Shown here: piece after piece, positions 1 through 9,074 of the stretch
How the letters are laid out: each line of letters begins with the position of its first letter
Position numbering within the stretch: the first letter of the stretch is position 1
DNA from: Chloroflexota bacterium
Lineage (GTDB): Bacteria; Chloroflexota; Anaerolineae; Promineifilales; Promineifilaceae
Direction of reading: 5' to 3'
DNA length: 33,150 bases
Assembly: GCA_029559155.1 (NCBI GenBank)
Contig: JAKQCM010000298.1
Coordinates: forward strand, 1 to 33,150
The notes under the pieces: generated by a model
The model's input: only the letters and a program-made list of their open reading frames with translations
Told to the model about the DNA's origin: nothing
The model's database searches: none
Position numbers and translations under genes: made by a program

Positions 1-1
1 T

Positions 2-895
2 GTCGTCTTGGGTCTTAGCGGCGGCGTCGATTCGGCCGTTGCCGCCGCCCTCATTCACAAAGCCATCGGCAGCCAACTCGTGTGCATTTTTGTCGACCAC
101 GGCCTGCTGCGCCAGGGTGAAGCAGAGCAGGTTGTTACAACTTTCCAGCGCGAACAAGGCATGAAGCTGATCGCCGTCAACGCCGTTGAAGAATACCTGG
201 AAAGCCTCGCCGGCATCACCGACCCGGAACAAAAACGACGCATCATCGGCGAAAAATTCGTGCGCATTTTTGAACGTGAAGCCAACAAATTGGGGCAAAT
301 CGATTTTCTAGCTCAGGGAACCATCTACCCGGACGTCATCGAAAGCGCCGGCAAAGACAAAAAAGACGCCCACGTCATTAAAACCCACCACAACGTGGGC
401 GGCTTACCAGAGGACATGGATTTTGAATTGGTGGAACCGCTGCGCTTGCTGTTCAAGGACGAGGTGCGGCAAATTGGCACGGCTTTGGGCCTGCCAGACA
501 GCCTGGTCTGGCGGCAGCCATTCCCCGGCCCAGGCCTGGCCATTCGCTGCCTGGGCGAAATTACCTGGGAACGGCTGGAACGGCTGCGCCTGGCCGATGA
601 TATTTTTGTGTCTGAACTGCGCCTGGCCAATATGCTGCGCCAGGATACGCAGCAGTCGTTTGCCGTGCTGCTGCCGGTGAAAAGCGTGGGGGTCATGGGC
701 GACGGCCGTACCTACCAGGAAGTCATCGCCCTACGCGCTGTCACCACTGAAGATTTTATGACGGCCGATTGGGCGCGCCTGCCCTATGATTTGCTGGCCC
801 GCGTCAGCCGCCGCATTGTCAACGAAGTAGATGGCGTCAACCGTGTCGTCTTGGATATCACCTCCAAACCGCCGGGCACCATCGAATGGGAATGA
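2..895 (+). CDS. guaA: GMP synthase (glutamine-hydrolysing), C-terminal part, cut by window edge
   Basis: GMP synthase converts XMP to GMP using ATP and glutamine-derived ammonia in cytosolic purine synthesis. The window starts inside the gene: the reading frame is open from base 2, and the glutaminase domain and true start lie upstream. The ATP-pyrophosphatase loop [11 protein letters not shown] is at the very beginning, followed by FVDHGLLR, the [10 protein letters not shown] segment, the FPGPGLAIR motif and the dimerisation domain, ending in the family's canonical C-terminus GTIEWE before TGA. No frameshift is seen. The next gene starts 95 bases later and is unrelated in function. Confidence 0.97.
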   Translation, partial: VVLGLSGGVDSAVAAALIHKAIGSQLVCIFVDHGLLRQGEAEQVVTTFQREQGMKLIAVNAVEEYLESLAGITDPEQKRRIIGEKFVRIFEREANKLGQIDFLAQGTIYPDVIESAGKDKKDAHVIKTHHNVGGLPEDMDFELVEPLRLLFKDEVRQIGTALGLPDSLVWRQPFPGPGLAIRCLGEITWERLERLRLADDIFVSELRLANMLRQDTQQSFAVLLPVKSVGVMGDGRTYQEVIALRAVTTEDFMTADWARLPYDLLARVSRRIVNEVDGVNRVVLDITSKPPGTIEWE

Positions 896-945
896 GTTCC
901 GCAACCTCGACGCGCCTCGACACGTAAAGTGGGCAAATCATGAAA

Positions 946-968
946 GGGGATCGACCTGCGTGATCCCC
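946..968 (+). terminator. Hairpin after guaA, possible weak terminator
   Basis: GGGGATC (946-952) and GATCCCC (962-968) form a 7-bp perfect stem with a 9-base loop, about 50 bases after the guaA stop. There is no T-run after it, so Rho-independent termination is uncertain. It could instead be a leader hairpin of the next gene, whose ribosome binding site starts at 981. Confidence 0.35.
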
Positions 969-990
969 ACTTATTATTCCGGAGGGTACA

Positions 991-1962
991 ATGGATTACG
1001 GTCAAGTTATTTCTGATGCCTGGCGCATCACCTGGAACAACAAATATTTATGGGTCTTAGGTTTCCTGGCGGCCCTAACCAGCGGGATTAGCAGCGGAAA
1101 CTCTTCACGCTACTCCATGAACGAAGGCGATTTTGCCAACAATCCCGAGATGGCTATGCGCATGGGCGCGATTGCTCTGGGGCTGGTCTGCGTACTGGGA
1201 ATCTTGGGCATCATTCTGTGGCTTGTGAGCATCGCCGCCCGGGCGGGACTTGTGGATGCGGTAAACCGCCTGGATGATGGGGAAAAGTTGACGCTTCGCG
1301 AAGCTTTCGCGAACGGCCGTGCAGCCATGTGGCGGCTCTTGGGCGTGTACCTGCTCACCTATTTGCCAATAATTGTGGTAGGCAGCGTGGCGGCGATTGT
1401 GGCCATTGCAGCCACCGGCGGCGCCATTGCCATGTCTTCTGCAGCGCAAAACCCCGAAGAACTATTTACAGGCGGCCTGATTGGCGGATTTGGCATCCTG
1501 GCCTTGTGCCTGTGCCTGCTGATGTGTGCCCTGATTCCTGTCTCGTTTGTTCTTTATTACGTCGCGGAATTTGGCGTGCGCGGCACCATCATTCACAAAA
1601 TGCGGGTTTCGGAAAGCATTCGCCACGGCTGGCAGGTTTTTCGCACCAACCTGGGACCGGTTATTTTGTTGTCCCTTTTGCTTTTTGTTGTGGGTATGGT
1701 GGTGAGTTTTGCCCTGGCTGCGATTATGCTGCCCATGGCGCTGGTGTTTTTTGGCCCGGCCGTTATCAGTGGTATCTCTAACAATGGCGACCTGGGTTCC
1801 CTGAGCATCGCCTGGATGATTGCCGGTGGTTTATTCCTGAGCATTTTGGGCGCAGCGTTAATGTCGGTATACCAGACGTGGATTTCGGCGGTCTGGACAC
1901 TGGCGTACAAAGAATTGACCGGCAAAAGCCCGGAAGCGATTCCGGCGGCGAAAGTGGTTTAA
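991..1962 (+). CDS. Polytopic membrane protein, unknown function (paralogue of the next gene)
   Basis: I do not recognise a named family. The 323-residue protein has about six hydrophobic segments: around residues 20-32, 60-82, 110-140, 160-190, 225-255 and 270-300. A conserved-looking N-terminus (DAWRITWNNKYLWVLGFL) and C-terminus (ISAVWTLAYKELTG) are repeated in the downstream gene, so the two are paralogues, perhaps a hetero-oligomer. The layout resembles membrane domains of the glycerophosphodiester phosphodiesterase membrane-region type, but no catalytic residues are visible. The start is well supported: GGAGGG at 981-986 lies just before ATG 991. A strong terminator follows, so the pair is not obligatorily co-transcribed. 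Confidence 0.8.
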   Translation: MDYGQVISDAWRITWNNKYLWVLGFLAALTSGISSGNSSRYSMNEGDFANNPEMAMRMGAIALGLVCVLGILGIILWLVSIAARAGLVDAVNRLDDGEKLTLREAFANGRAAMWRLLGVYLLTYLPIIVVGSVAAIVAIAATGGAIAMSSAAQNPEELFTGGLIGGFGILALCLCLLMCALIPVSFVLYYVAEFGVRGTIIHKMRVSESIRHGWQVFRTNLGPVILLSLLLFVVGMVVSFALAAIMLPMALVFFGPAVISGISNNGDLGSLSIAWMIAGGLFLSILGAALMSVYQTWISAVWTLAYKELTGKSPEAIPAAKVV

Positions 1963-1995
1963 TCGGACGGCCGTTGGTAAACTAATTTATCAGGT

Positions 1996-2021
1996 AGGGC
2001 GCACACCAGTGCGCCCTTTTT
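1996..2021 (+). terminator. Rho-independent terminator
   Basis: AGGGCGCAC (1996-2004) pairs with GTGCGCCCT (2009-2017) around an ACCA loop and runs into five T bases (2017-2021). It sits 34 bases after the first membrane-protein gene and 19 bases before the second, so the second gene is either attenuated or has a promoter of its own. Confidence 0.9.
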
Positions 2022-2039
2022 ACGTCTGGCAAGCTTGAT

Positions 2040-3023
2040 ATGAACATGAGCGACCAACTTTCTCGCGCAGCTCGCTTAACCTGGCAGCACAAAACATTGT
2101 GGTGGCTCGGACTGCTGCCTGGCCTGACCCACCTCGTCACGTCGCTGGCGCGTCTCTGGTTTTTCCAATATGCGCGCCGCGAATATCTGCCCTTGCTGGC
2201 GCCATTCCTGGCGGATGGCTCACCGCTGGACCAGTGGCTCTTTACGCCGGAGGTTATCGGGCAATTTTTTAATGTGCCCGTGCTGATCGGCGGAATTGTG
2301 TGGCTGTTTTTGGTCGGGATTATCTTTTGGCTGCTGCTGGTATTGGCCGAGGCGGCGATCATCGCGGCGACGCTGGGCATCGTCGGCGAGAAACCCCTGT
2401 CGGTTGGGGGATCATTGGCCTCCGGGCGTCGTTTTTTGGGTCGATTTGTCGCCATCGACGCACTCCTGTTTTTCCCCTGGTTTTTGCTGGCGCTGGCGGC
2501 GATGGTGGTTCTGGCATTGACGGTAACGTCTACGGCCGTTCTCGCCGTAAACCAATCCAGCACCACATCCCTCTTCAGCGCGCTGGGGCTGGGGCTGAGC
2601 TGCGCAACCCTGCTGGCTTGCTTGCTGATTCCGGTCAGCTTTGTGACGCTGCGTTTTCGCACAATGGCCTACCGTGACGCCATCATCAACGACGCAACCC
2701 CTGGCAGCGAAAAAACCATTCGCCAAACCGTGCGCCACACCTGGCAGATGGCGCGGCGCAATCCGGCCGAGGTATTCATCCTGATTGCGATTTTGTGGGG
2801 CCTACAATACGTTTTTAACCTGCTGTTAGGCGTCATCAACCTGCCGCTGGGTCTGGCTACGGCCGTTCCCGCATTTCTCAACGCCAGCGGCGGAGCCGGC
2901 ACGGCCGTTTCCCTTCTGGTCGGGTTGGTAACGGCCGTACTCCTGGCCATCCCGCAGGCGCTGCTGTTTGTGTATGTGGCCGTGGCCTGGACGCTGGCCT
3001 ATCTGGACTGGAGTCATGAATGA
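2040..3023 (+). CDS. Polytopic membrane protein, unknown function (paralogue of the previous gene)
   Basis: 327 residues with about six to seven hydrophobic segments. The N-terminus (AARLTWQHKTLWWLG) and C-terminus (VAWTLAYLDW) match the ends of the upstream protein, showing gene duplication. No catalytic motif is visible and I assign no function. The start could be ATG 2040 or ATG 2046; neither has a good ribosome binding site. It ends just before the hydantoinase gene (22 bases to ATG 3046; an in-frame ATG at 3016 would overlap), which suggests co-transcription. Confidence 0.78.
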   Translation: MNMSDQLSRAARLTWQHKTLWWLGLLPGLTHLVTSLARLWFFQYARREYLPLLAPFLADGSPLDQWLFTPEVIGQFFNVPVLIGGIVWLFLVGIIFWLLLVLAEAAIIAATLGIVGEKPLSVGGSLASGRRFLGRFVAIDALLFFPWFLLALAAMVVLALTVTSTAVLAVNQSSTTSLFSALGLGLSCATLLACLLIPVSFVTLRFRTMAYRDAIINDATPGSEKTIRQTVRHTWQMARRNPAEVFILIAILWGLQYVFNLLLGVINLPLGLATAVPAFLNASGGAGTAVSLLVGLVTAVLLAIPQALLFVYVAVAWTLAYLDWSHE

Positions 3024-3045
3024 TCACGAAACAAGGAAAGACGTT

Positions 3046-5082
3046 ATGCGTTTAGGCGTCGATACAGGCGGCACGTTTACCGATTTTGTGTGGGTGGATG
3101 GCCACGGCCGTTTCCGCATCCACAAGCAGCTCAGCACCCCCGTTGACCCATCGGCGGCCATTCTCCAAGGCGTCGCCGTCATGGGTGTCAGCGCCAGGAC
3201 CGATGTTATACACGGCAGCACCGTAGCCACCAACGCCCTGTTAGAACGGCGCGGCGCGCGCACCGCGCTCATTACCACAGCCGGATTCACCGATGTTTTA
3301 GCCATTGGGCGGCAAAACCGGCCCGATCTCTACGCCCTGACGCCGCAAAAACCGGAACCGCTGGTCCCCGCTGCCTGGCGGTTTGGCGTTGTCGAACGAG
3401 TGTCATCTCAAGGCGTTGTGCTGCGGCCGTTGGATGAAGATAGTGTAACGGCCGTGCTGGAAGCCATCCAAACCGACAACATCGAAGCCGTCGCCGTCTG
3501 CCTGCTCTTTTCCTTCCTGCACCCCGATCACGAGCGACAAATCAAAACCCGTCTCCAGGCCGCTAACCCGGCGCTGCACATCTCGCTTTCCTGCGAAATT
3601 TTGCCCGAATACCGCGAATATGAGCGCACCGCCACCACTGTCATCAACGCCTATGTCGCGCCATTGATGAGCCAATATCTGTCCAAATTGGCCGACGGAC
3701 TGGCCCCGCGCCGTCTCTCCGTCATGCAAAGCAACGGCGGCATCATCAGCGCGGCGACGGCCGGGCAGCAGGCAGCCAAAACGGCGTTGTCCGGCCCGGC
3801 AGGCGGTGTGGTAGGCGCGCGCTTCGTCAGCAGCCAGTCGGGTTTCACCGACATCATTACGTTTGACATGGGCGGAACCAGCACAGACGTTGCTCTGTGT
3901 CCCGGCCATCTGCCCACCACCGCCGAAGGGGAAATCGCCGATATGCCGCTGCGCCTGCCGATTATCGACATTCACACCGTCGGCGCGGGCGGCGGCAGTC
4001 TGGCAGCCATTGACGCCGGCGGCGCGCTGCATGTCGGGCCACAAAGCGCCGGCGCGGACCCTGGCCCGGTATGTTACGGCCGTTCGGCAGACCGCGAGCA
4101 GCACCCGAAACAAGCGTCCCGCGTCACCGTGACTGACGCTAATTTGGTACTGGGTCGCCTGGATGCCCATCATTTCCTGGGCGGAACCATGACATTGGAC
4201 GAAACAGCTGCGCGAGATGCTTTGGCCGACCTGGCCGTCATCATGAAGGTTTCAACGCCAGAAACGGCCGCCTGGGGAGTGGTTCAGGTCGCTAACGCCA
4301 ATATGGAACGGGCCATCAGGCGCATTTCCGTAGAACGCGGGCACGATCCGCGCCGCTTCACGCTGGTGGCCTTTGGCGGCGCAGGTCCGCTGCATGCCTG
4401 CGAACTGGCGGCGGCGCTGCAAATACCGCGCGTGCTGATTCCGGGCGTGCCCGGCGTGTTGTCGGCGTTGGGCATGTTGGCCGCCGCGCCTACGCGAGAT
4501 TATTCGCAAACGGTGATGGCGCGGCGCGAGGCCTGGAGCGTGGAGAGCGCGGGCTGGTTGGCGGCGCAGTTTGCCCCGCTAGCGGCGCGGGCGTTGGCGG
4601 AAATGGCCGCAGAAGGATTGGAGGAAACGGCCGTTACCCTCCAATACAGCCTGGATATGCGCTACGTGGGCCAATCGCATGAACTAACGGTAACTGTCTC
4701 TAGAGAAAACAGCGATCCCATCAGCCTGTTCCACGACGCCCATGAGGCGCGGTATGGCTACCGGCAAGCTGGGGCGGCCGTAGAAATGGTGACAGCCCGG
4801 GTAACGGCCGTGGCTACCGTCCAACCGCCCCGACTGCCCATCCAACCAATCGGCCTCTCTGACCCATCGGCAGCTTATTTGGGGCAAAAACCGGTCTGGT
4901 TTGGCGGCCACGCCCACACGGCCGATTTGTACGACCGCGAAAAACTTCAACCGGGCAACCAGTTTGCCGGCCCGGCTGTGGTGTTTCAGTATGACACAAC
5001 GGCCGTCATTCCCCCCGGCTGGCGCGTCTCCGTGGATGCCGTGGGCAATCTGATTGCCAGCAATCTGCTTGTTGAGAAATAA
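3046..5082 (+). CDS. Hydantoinase A / 5-oxoprolinase family protein (HyuA-type)
   Basis: 678 residues, the usual length of N-methylhydantoinase A subunits, which hydrolyse hydantoins or 5-oxoproline with ATP. The N-terminus MRLGVDTGGTFTDFVW is the acetate-kinase-like phosphate-binding motif. HGSTVATNALLERRGA, FDMGGTSTDVAL, the glycine-rich GAGGGSLA and SAGADPGPVCYG follow in family order. The start at 3046 is chosen over ATG 3016 because AGGAAAG (3034-3040) is well placed and the protein then begins at the conserved motif. No HyuB-type partner is present in the window, so the substrate is open: hydantoin, oxoproline or acetone-carboxylase-like are all possible. The gene ends in a terminator shared with the convergent EF-G-like gene. 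Confidence 0.92.
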   Translation: MRLGVDTGGTFTDFVWVDGHGRFRIHKQLSTPVDPSAAILQGVAVMGVSARTDVIHGSTVATNALLERRGARTALITTAGFTDVLAIGRQNRPDLYALTPQKPEPLVPAAWRFGVVERVSSQGVVLRPLDEDSVTAVLEAIQTDNIEAVAVCLLFSFLHPDHERQIKTRLQAANPALHISLSCEILPEYREYERTATTVINAYVAPLMSQYLSKLADGLAPRRLSVMQSNGGIISAATAGQQAAKTALSGPAGGVVGARFVSSQSGFTDIITFDMGGTSTDVALCPGHLPTTAEGEIADMPLRLPIIDIHTVGAGGGSLAAIDAGGALHVGPQSAGADPGPVCYGRSADREQHPKQASRVTVTDANLVLGRLDAHHFLGGTMTLDETAARDALADLAVIMKVSTPETAAWGVVQVANANMERAIRRISVERGHDPRRFTLVAFGGAGPLHACELAAALQIPRVLIPGVPGVLSALGMLAAAPTRDYSQTVMARREAWSVESAGWLAAQFAPLAARALAEMAAEGLEETAVTLQYSLDMRYVGQSHELTVTVSRENSDPISLFHDAHEARYGYRQAGAAVEMVTARVTAVATVQPPRLPIQPIGLSDPSAAYLGQKPVWFGGHAHTADLYDREKLQPGNQFAGPAVVFQYDTTAVIPPGWRVSVDAVGNLIASNLLVEK

Positions 5083-5110
5083 AAAAGTGCGCCCCAGAAG
5101 GCGCACTTTT
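5083..5110. terminator. Bidirectional Rho-independent terminator
   Basis: AAAAGTGCGCC (5083-5093) pairs perfectly with GGCGCACTTTT (5100-5110) around CCAGAA. The A-run and T-run on opposite sides make it work on both strands, between the convergent hydantoinase and EF-G-like genes. The spacer after it (about 5117-5142) holds imperfect repeats of a CAACTNNCAAC type. Confidence 0.92.
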
Positions 5111-5136
5111 CATTTTCAGTTATCAACTGCCAACTA

Positions 5137-7203
5137 TCAACCTTCTTCTTCCCGCTCTTTCTTAGCGTGAGCCACAATTTGCTCTTGCAGGTGGGCGGGG
5201 ATACGGCCGTAATTGGAAAATTCCATCCGGAAGACGCCGCGCCCCTGGGTCATCGAGCGCAAATCGGAGGCATAGGTCAGCACTTCGGCCAATGGCACTT
5301 CGCAAATGACCACGCTCTTGGTGCCTTCTTGTTCGATGCCCAAGACGCGCGCCCGGCGTGTATTCATATCGCCCATGATGTCGCCCATGTTATCGGCCGG
5401 CACAGTGACGACTACTTTGTAGATTGGCTCCAGCAATACGGGACCGGCGCCCAGCATCGCTTTTTTGAAGCATTCACGACCGGCCGTCTGGAAAGCGATT
5501 TCCTTGGAGTCTACCGGGTGTTCCTTACCGTCAAACACGATGGCTTTGACGCCAACCACTGGATAACCGGCGGTCGGTCCGGCTTCCAATGCCTGCCGGC
5601 AGCCTTTTTCCGTGGCCGAGACAAAGGGCGCGGAGATGGCCCCACCAAAAATTTCCGACGCAAATTCGAATTCAGCGTCGTCGTCCAGAGATTCCAGGCG
5701 AATGAAGACACGGCCGTATTGCCCCGCGCCGCCTGTTTGTTTCTTGTGCGTGTACTCGGCGGAATTGGTCTTGGTGATGGTTTCACGGTATGGCACTTTC
5801 GGGATCGAAGTTGTGAGATTGACGCCAAATTTAGAGTGGGCTTTCTTGACGGCAATGTCCAGATGGGTGACGCCCATGCCGGACAAAATGGTCTCGTGGG
5901 TCGCCGGTTCCGTGTGCCAGGTCAGCGTCAGGTCTTCACCCACCAGCCGGTTCAGCGATTGGCTCAATTTGGCCACGTCGGACTGTGATTTGGGGTGGAT
6001 GGCTACGGAGGCAATCGGTGATGGTTGTTGAATCTTGGGCAGTGTGAGCACATGGCCGCGATCACAAAGCGTTTCGTTGGTGCCGGTGTCGCCCAATTTC
6101 ACCACTACGCCGATATCGCCGCTGTGCAGGCGGGTAATGGGGGTGGTTTCTTTGCCGGTTACGGTTTGCAGAGTGCCCACGCGAACTTCGGAATCCAGGT
6201 GGCTTGCCCAAACTCGGGAATCCGACTCCAGGATGCCGCTGAAAACACGAATGTAGCTGGAACGGCCGTATGGGTCTTCCCGTGTCTTAAAAATAAACGC
6301 CGCCAGGTGAGATGTGTCTTTGCCTTCGATTTCAACCTCATCACCCGCCGCATTGGTAGCCACAAATGTTCGGTTGTCCGGTGAAGGAATATAGCTGGCG
6401 AGGATTTCTAAGACAGGTTCTACCGCAATGCCCGGTTCGGGCGCGCTATATATGATCGGTGTAACCAACCCTTGAGCCATCGCGCCTTTTAAGCCGCGAA
6501 CAATTTCTTCACTGGTCAGGTTTTCCTCTTCAAAATACTTTTCCATCAACGAATCGTCGCCTTCGGCGGCCGCTTCGATGAGCGCCATGCGCGCTTCTTC
6601 AGCATCATCGGCCATATCGGCGGGAATTGGAGCGACGGTGGCTTTTTCGCCCAATCGCGCTTCCATTTTCACTAAATCGATGATCCCTTTAAAGTCTGGG
6701 CCTTCACCAATCGGCAGTTGCAAATTCACAAAATTGCCTTCCAAATTGGCGTTAATGCTCTCCATCACCCGAGATACGCGCACATTTTCACGATCCATCT
6801 TGGTGACTAAGAGAATTTGTGGCAGATTGCGCTCGCGGGCTGCCTGAGTCACAACCTCGGTGCCAACTTCAACGCCGGCGACTGCTTCCACAAAGACCAA
6901 CACGCCATCAGACACAACCAGGGCGCTGTTCACCTCGCCGATAAAGTCCATATAACCCGGCGTATCCAGCAGGTTTATTTTTTTGCCCTGAAATTCGATG
7001 GGAGCCAACGCGGTGGAAATGGAACTGTTTCGGCTGACTTCTTCTTCTTCGAAGTCCATGGCCGCCGTGCCCGCCTGAACACTACCCAGGCGAGTTGTAA
7101 CGCCCGTGTTAAACAGAGTACGCTCGACAAATGTTGTTTTGCCCGACCCATTGTGGCCGATTAACGCAATGTTTCGGATTTGGCTGGTTTGATATTCTTT
7201 CAT
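5137..7203 (-). CDS. Elongation factor G-like translational GTPase (EF-G2 type)
   Basis: 688 residues with the full EF-G domain order: G domain (1-270), domain II, and domains III-V ending in a MTQGRGVFRMEF segment. The nucleotide motifs differ from canonical fusA: P-loop GHNGSGKTT instead of GHIDAGKTT, switch I RNSSIS, G3 DTPGYMDF instead of DTPGHVDF, and G4 TKMD instead of NKMD. These changes are typical of the EF-G-like paralogue (EF-G2/FusA2 group), whose role is less settled than that of the translocase. The neighbours are not rpsL, rpsG or tuf, which also argues against the primary EF-G. The ATG has AGAGG about 11 bases upstream, and a strong promoter lies about 150 bases upstream. Confidence 0.93.
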   Translation of the reverse strand: MKEYQTSQIRNIALIGHNGSGKTTFVERTLFNTGVTTRLGSVQAGTAAMDFEEEEVSRNSSISTALAPIEFQGKKINLLDTPGYMDFIGEVNSALVVSDGVLVFVEAVAGVEVGTEVVTQAARERNLPQILLVTKMDRENVRVSRVMESINANLEGNFVNLQLPIGEGPDFKGIIDLVKMEARLGEKATVAPIPADMADDAEEARMALIEAAAEGDDSLMEKYFEEENLTSEEIVRGLKGAMAQGLVTPIIYSAPEPGIAVEPVLEILASYIPSPDNRTFVATNAAGDEVEIEGKDTSHLAAFIFKTREDPYGRSSYIRVFSGILESDSRVWASHLDSEVRVGTLQTVTGKETTPITRLHSGDIGVVVKLGDTGTNETLCDRGHVLTLPKIQQPSPIASVAIHPKSQSDVAKLSQSLNRLVGEDLTLTWHTEPATHETILSGMGVTHLDIAVKKAHSKFGVNLTTSIPKVPYRETITKTNSAEYTHKKQTGGAGQYGRVFIRLESLDDDAEFEFASEIFGGAISAPFVSATEKGCRQALEAGPTAGYPVVGVKAIVFDGKEHPVDSKEIAFQTAGRECFKKAMLGAGPVLLEPIYKVVVTVPADNMGDIMGDMNTRRARVLGIEQEGTKSVVICEVPLAEVLTYASDLRSMTQGRGVFRMEFSNYGRIPAHLQEQIVAHAKKEREEEG

Positions 7204-7354
7204 TCGTAAGAAAACCTCTCGGGATAAGGAATTTTAATGGTCGATGTTCTCGTGCGGATTGCCTCTGCCCCAGGCATATTGCCACGGTGCGGACAATAAA
7301 AATATCTCTTCTTAATTATGATAAGGGGACATTTCCGCTGTGGTTAGTTGACAA

Positions 7355-7382
7355 ATTATACTTTCCTTTAAACAGTTGTCAA
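7355..7382 (-). promoter_or_regulatory. Near-perfect sigma70-type promoter of the EF-G-like gene
   Basis: Read on the minus strand, TTGACA (7382-7377), a 16-base spacer and TATAAT (7360-7355) are both exact consensus hexamers. They give a predicted leader of about 145 bases before ATG 7203. The hexamer region is flanked by an inverted repeat TTGACAA/TTGTCAA (7348-7354, 7376-7382). Confidence 0.75.
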
Positions 7383-7466
7383 AACAGGGGAAGTGGCTGG
7401 CTCGTTGTGCAACAAGCCCAAATGCTCTGCGTATAGGGGTTAGTTAACCACAGGAGGTTGATGATT

Positions 7467-8573
7467 ATGTCTGATAAATCCAAAGAAACTTACGAGAAAG
7501 AGCCGGTTTATGACCCGTTGAATGAAAAACCGACCGGCGATGCGCCAAGACGCGGAAACCCTTCACTGTTTGGGCCTGTTGTGCTGATTGCCTTGGGTGT
7601 TTTGTTTTTGTTGAACAATTTGGGCATGCTGCCGGCGATGTCGTTGAATTGGGTGGCAGCGGCCAGGCTCTGGCCTTTGTTTTTGATTTTAGTAGGCGTA
7701 AATTTGATTGTGCGCCAGGCGCCACGGCCGTTAGGCGGCATTCTCAGCGCGTTGGTGGGCGTGGCGGCGGTGGGCATATTTGGCTACGCTCTGCTGTTTA
7801 GCCAGGGCAACCCACGCTTTAACAGCCTTGGGGTAAATGCCAATGCCGACCAGGTGCAAACCAAAGAGATTTCTTTTGGCGCGGAGGACGTGCAAACGGC
7901 CGTTGTCGAAATCAACTTCGGCGCTGCCGGAGCAGATGTATCGGCCCTGGAAGATAGTAACAAATTGATCGAAGGCACGGTCAGCTACATGGGCGATCTG
8001 ACCTTTGATACCAGCGCCAACGGCTCCAAAGCAACGATATTTTTACAAGAAAAAGACGGCGGCCTCTGGTGGCTAAATCCCAGTAATTGGAACGCGACAG
8101 TTTTCCAGCGCTGGCAAATCGCCCTGAATCCGCGCGTAAGCACTGATTTGCGGCTGGATGTGGGGGCCGGTTCCGTGGATGCGGATTTAAGCAAGCTGAC
8201 TTTGCAGGAGCTAAACGTCGATGGCGGCGCAGGCAGTCTGGAATTGTCTTTGCCGGATGGGGCGTATGACGTCACACTCGATGTAAGCGCCGGTTCTACG
8301 CAAGTGACGCTGCCACAGAACGGCCGTCAACGCATCGAAATCAATGGCGGCGCCGGCAGCCTGACGCTGCTGCTGCCGGCCGGCCGGGAAGCCCGCGTCA
8401 GCGTGAACGGCGGCCTGGGGAGCTTTAATCTTGACGGCCGTCGCTTCACCCAAATTAGCGGCAACGAGCCGGATGAAGGGGTGTGGGAAACCGAAGGGTA
8501 CAAAACATCCGCCAACCCACTCGATTTAACCATCGACGTGAGCGCCGGCAGCGTGACCATCCGCGAACCTTAA
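7467..8573 (+). CDS. LiaF-like membrane protein with C-terminal toastrack-type repeats
   Basis: 368 residues. A polar N-terminus (about 1-33) is followed by three or four short membrane segments between residues 35 and 115, containing FGPVVLIALGVLFLLNN and ARLWPLFLILVGVNLI. This is the LiaI/LiaF-TM (DUF5668-like) pattern. The C-terminal half is built of short glycine/serine beta repeats (VSAGS, NGGAGSLTL, NGGLGSFNL, VSAGSVTI), as in toastrack/DUF4097-type domains. LiaF-type proteins modulate envelope-stress two-component systems, but no liaRS pair is adjacent here. The start at 7467 is chosen because AGGAGG at 7452-7457 leaves 9 bases; ATG 7461 and TTG 7458 are too close. Confidence 0.82.
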   Translation: MSDKSKETYEKEPVYDPLNEKPTGDAPRRGNPSLFGPVVLIALGVLFLLNNLGMLPAMSLNWVAAARLWPLFLILVGVNLIVRQAPRPLGGILSALVGVAAVGIFGYALLFSQGNPRFNSLGVNANADQVQTKEISFGAEDVQTAVVEINFGAAGADVSALEDSNKLIEGTVSYMGDLTFDTSANGSKATIFLQEKDGGLWWLNPSNWNATVFQRWQIALNPRVSTDLRLDVGAGSVDADLSKLTLQELNVDGGAGSLELSLPDGAYDVTLDVSAGSTQVTLPQNGRQRIEINGGAGSLTLLLPAGREARVSVNGGLGSFNLDGRRFTQISGNEPDEGVWETEGYKTSANPLDLTIDVSAGSVTIREP

Positions 8574-8588
8574 GGGATTCGCTGGCTG

Positions 8589-8660
8589 ACAACCTGAACA
8601 ATTGTGGCAATTGTGCCAATTGGCAATTGGCAATTGGCAATTGGCAATTGTTCAGGTTGT
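8589..8660. terminator. Large inverted repeat with tandem TTGGCAA units between convergent genes
   Basis: ACAACCTGAACAATTG (8589-8604) is exactly mirrored by CAATTGTTCAGGTTGT (8645-8660), a 16-bp perfect stem. The interior contains four tandem copies of TTGGCAA (8620-8647) and a further CAATTGTGCCAATTG dyad. It sits between the LiaF-like and sufE genes; the sufE stop codon (8652-8654) lies inside the right arm. Probably a bidirectional termination structure, without a classic T-run. Confidence 0.6.
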
Positions 8661-9074
8661 TTGGGCTAAGGTTTTCATGTGCGCCAGAATGGCGGCTATG
8701 CCATTCAGACGCTGCCCGCTTAACACAGATTGCAGCCCCATTTGCAAATAAAATTCGTTGGGCACGGCCGTTACCTCTGCTGGCGTCGTGCCGTCCAGGC
8801 CATCTTGCAGCAAGGCGGCAAAACCACGCACTGTGGGTGCTTCGGGTGGGATGTCGAAATGGAAGTGGAGACGGCCGTTTTCATGTTCCGCATACACGAA
8901 AACCGGCGTCATGCATTCGTGAACCTGCTCCAACGTGTCGCGTTTTTCATGCAGCCATTCCGGCAGCGGCTGTAACTTTTCGGCAAATTCCAATAAATAC
9001 TCCAGCTTCTCCTGGCCAACACAAAAACTAAAATCTTCTACAATTTCCTGCAAACGGTCCGGTATGTCATTCAT
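8652..9074 (-). CDS. sufE: SufE-family sulfur acceptor for Fe-S cluster assembly
   Basis: 140 residues, the normal size for SufE, which accepts persulfide sulfur from the cysteine desulfurase SufS and stimulates it. The family signature is clear: an N-terminal helix region with EKLEYLLEFAEKLQPLPEW, the active-site cysteine in HECMTPVFV (Cys54), and the C-terminal segment containing LQMGLQSVLSGQRLNGIAAIL. GAGGTG lies just before ATG 9074. No sufS, sufB or sufC is adjacent, so the gene stands alone and convergent to the LiaF-like gene. Confidence 0.9.
   Translation of the reverse strand: MNDIPDRLQEIVEDFSFCVGQEKLEYLLEFAEKLQPLPEWLHEKRDTLEQVHECMTPVFVYAEHENGRLHFHFDIPPEAPTVRGFAALLQDGLDGTTPAEVTAVPNEFYLQMGLQSVLSGQRLNGIAAILAHMKTLAQTT

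Noticed and set aside
5167-5988. Plus-strand frame of 273 codons opposite the EF-G-like gene
   Set aside because: Antisense shadow of a well-conserved GTPase gene; composition is His/Gly/Phe-rich with no family pattern.
7348-7376. Plus-strand promoter starting at TTGACA 7348
   Set aside because: No acceptable -10 hexamer at 16-18 bases; the TTGACA is one arm of a dyad whose other arm is the better minus-strand -35.
8620-8647. Tandem TTGGCAA units as a CRISPR or satellite array
   Set aside because: Units are 7 bases without spacers, too short for CRISPR, and are part of an inverted repeat at a gene end.
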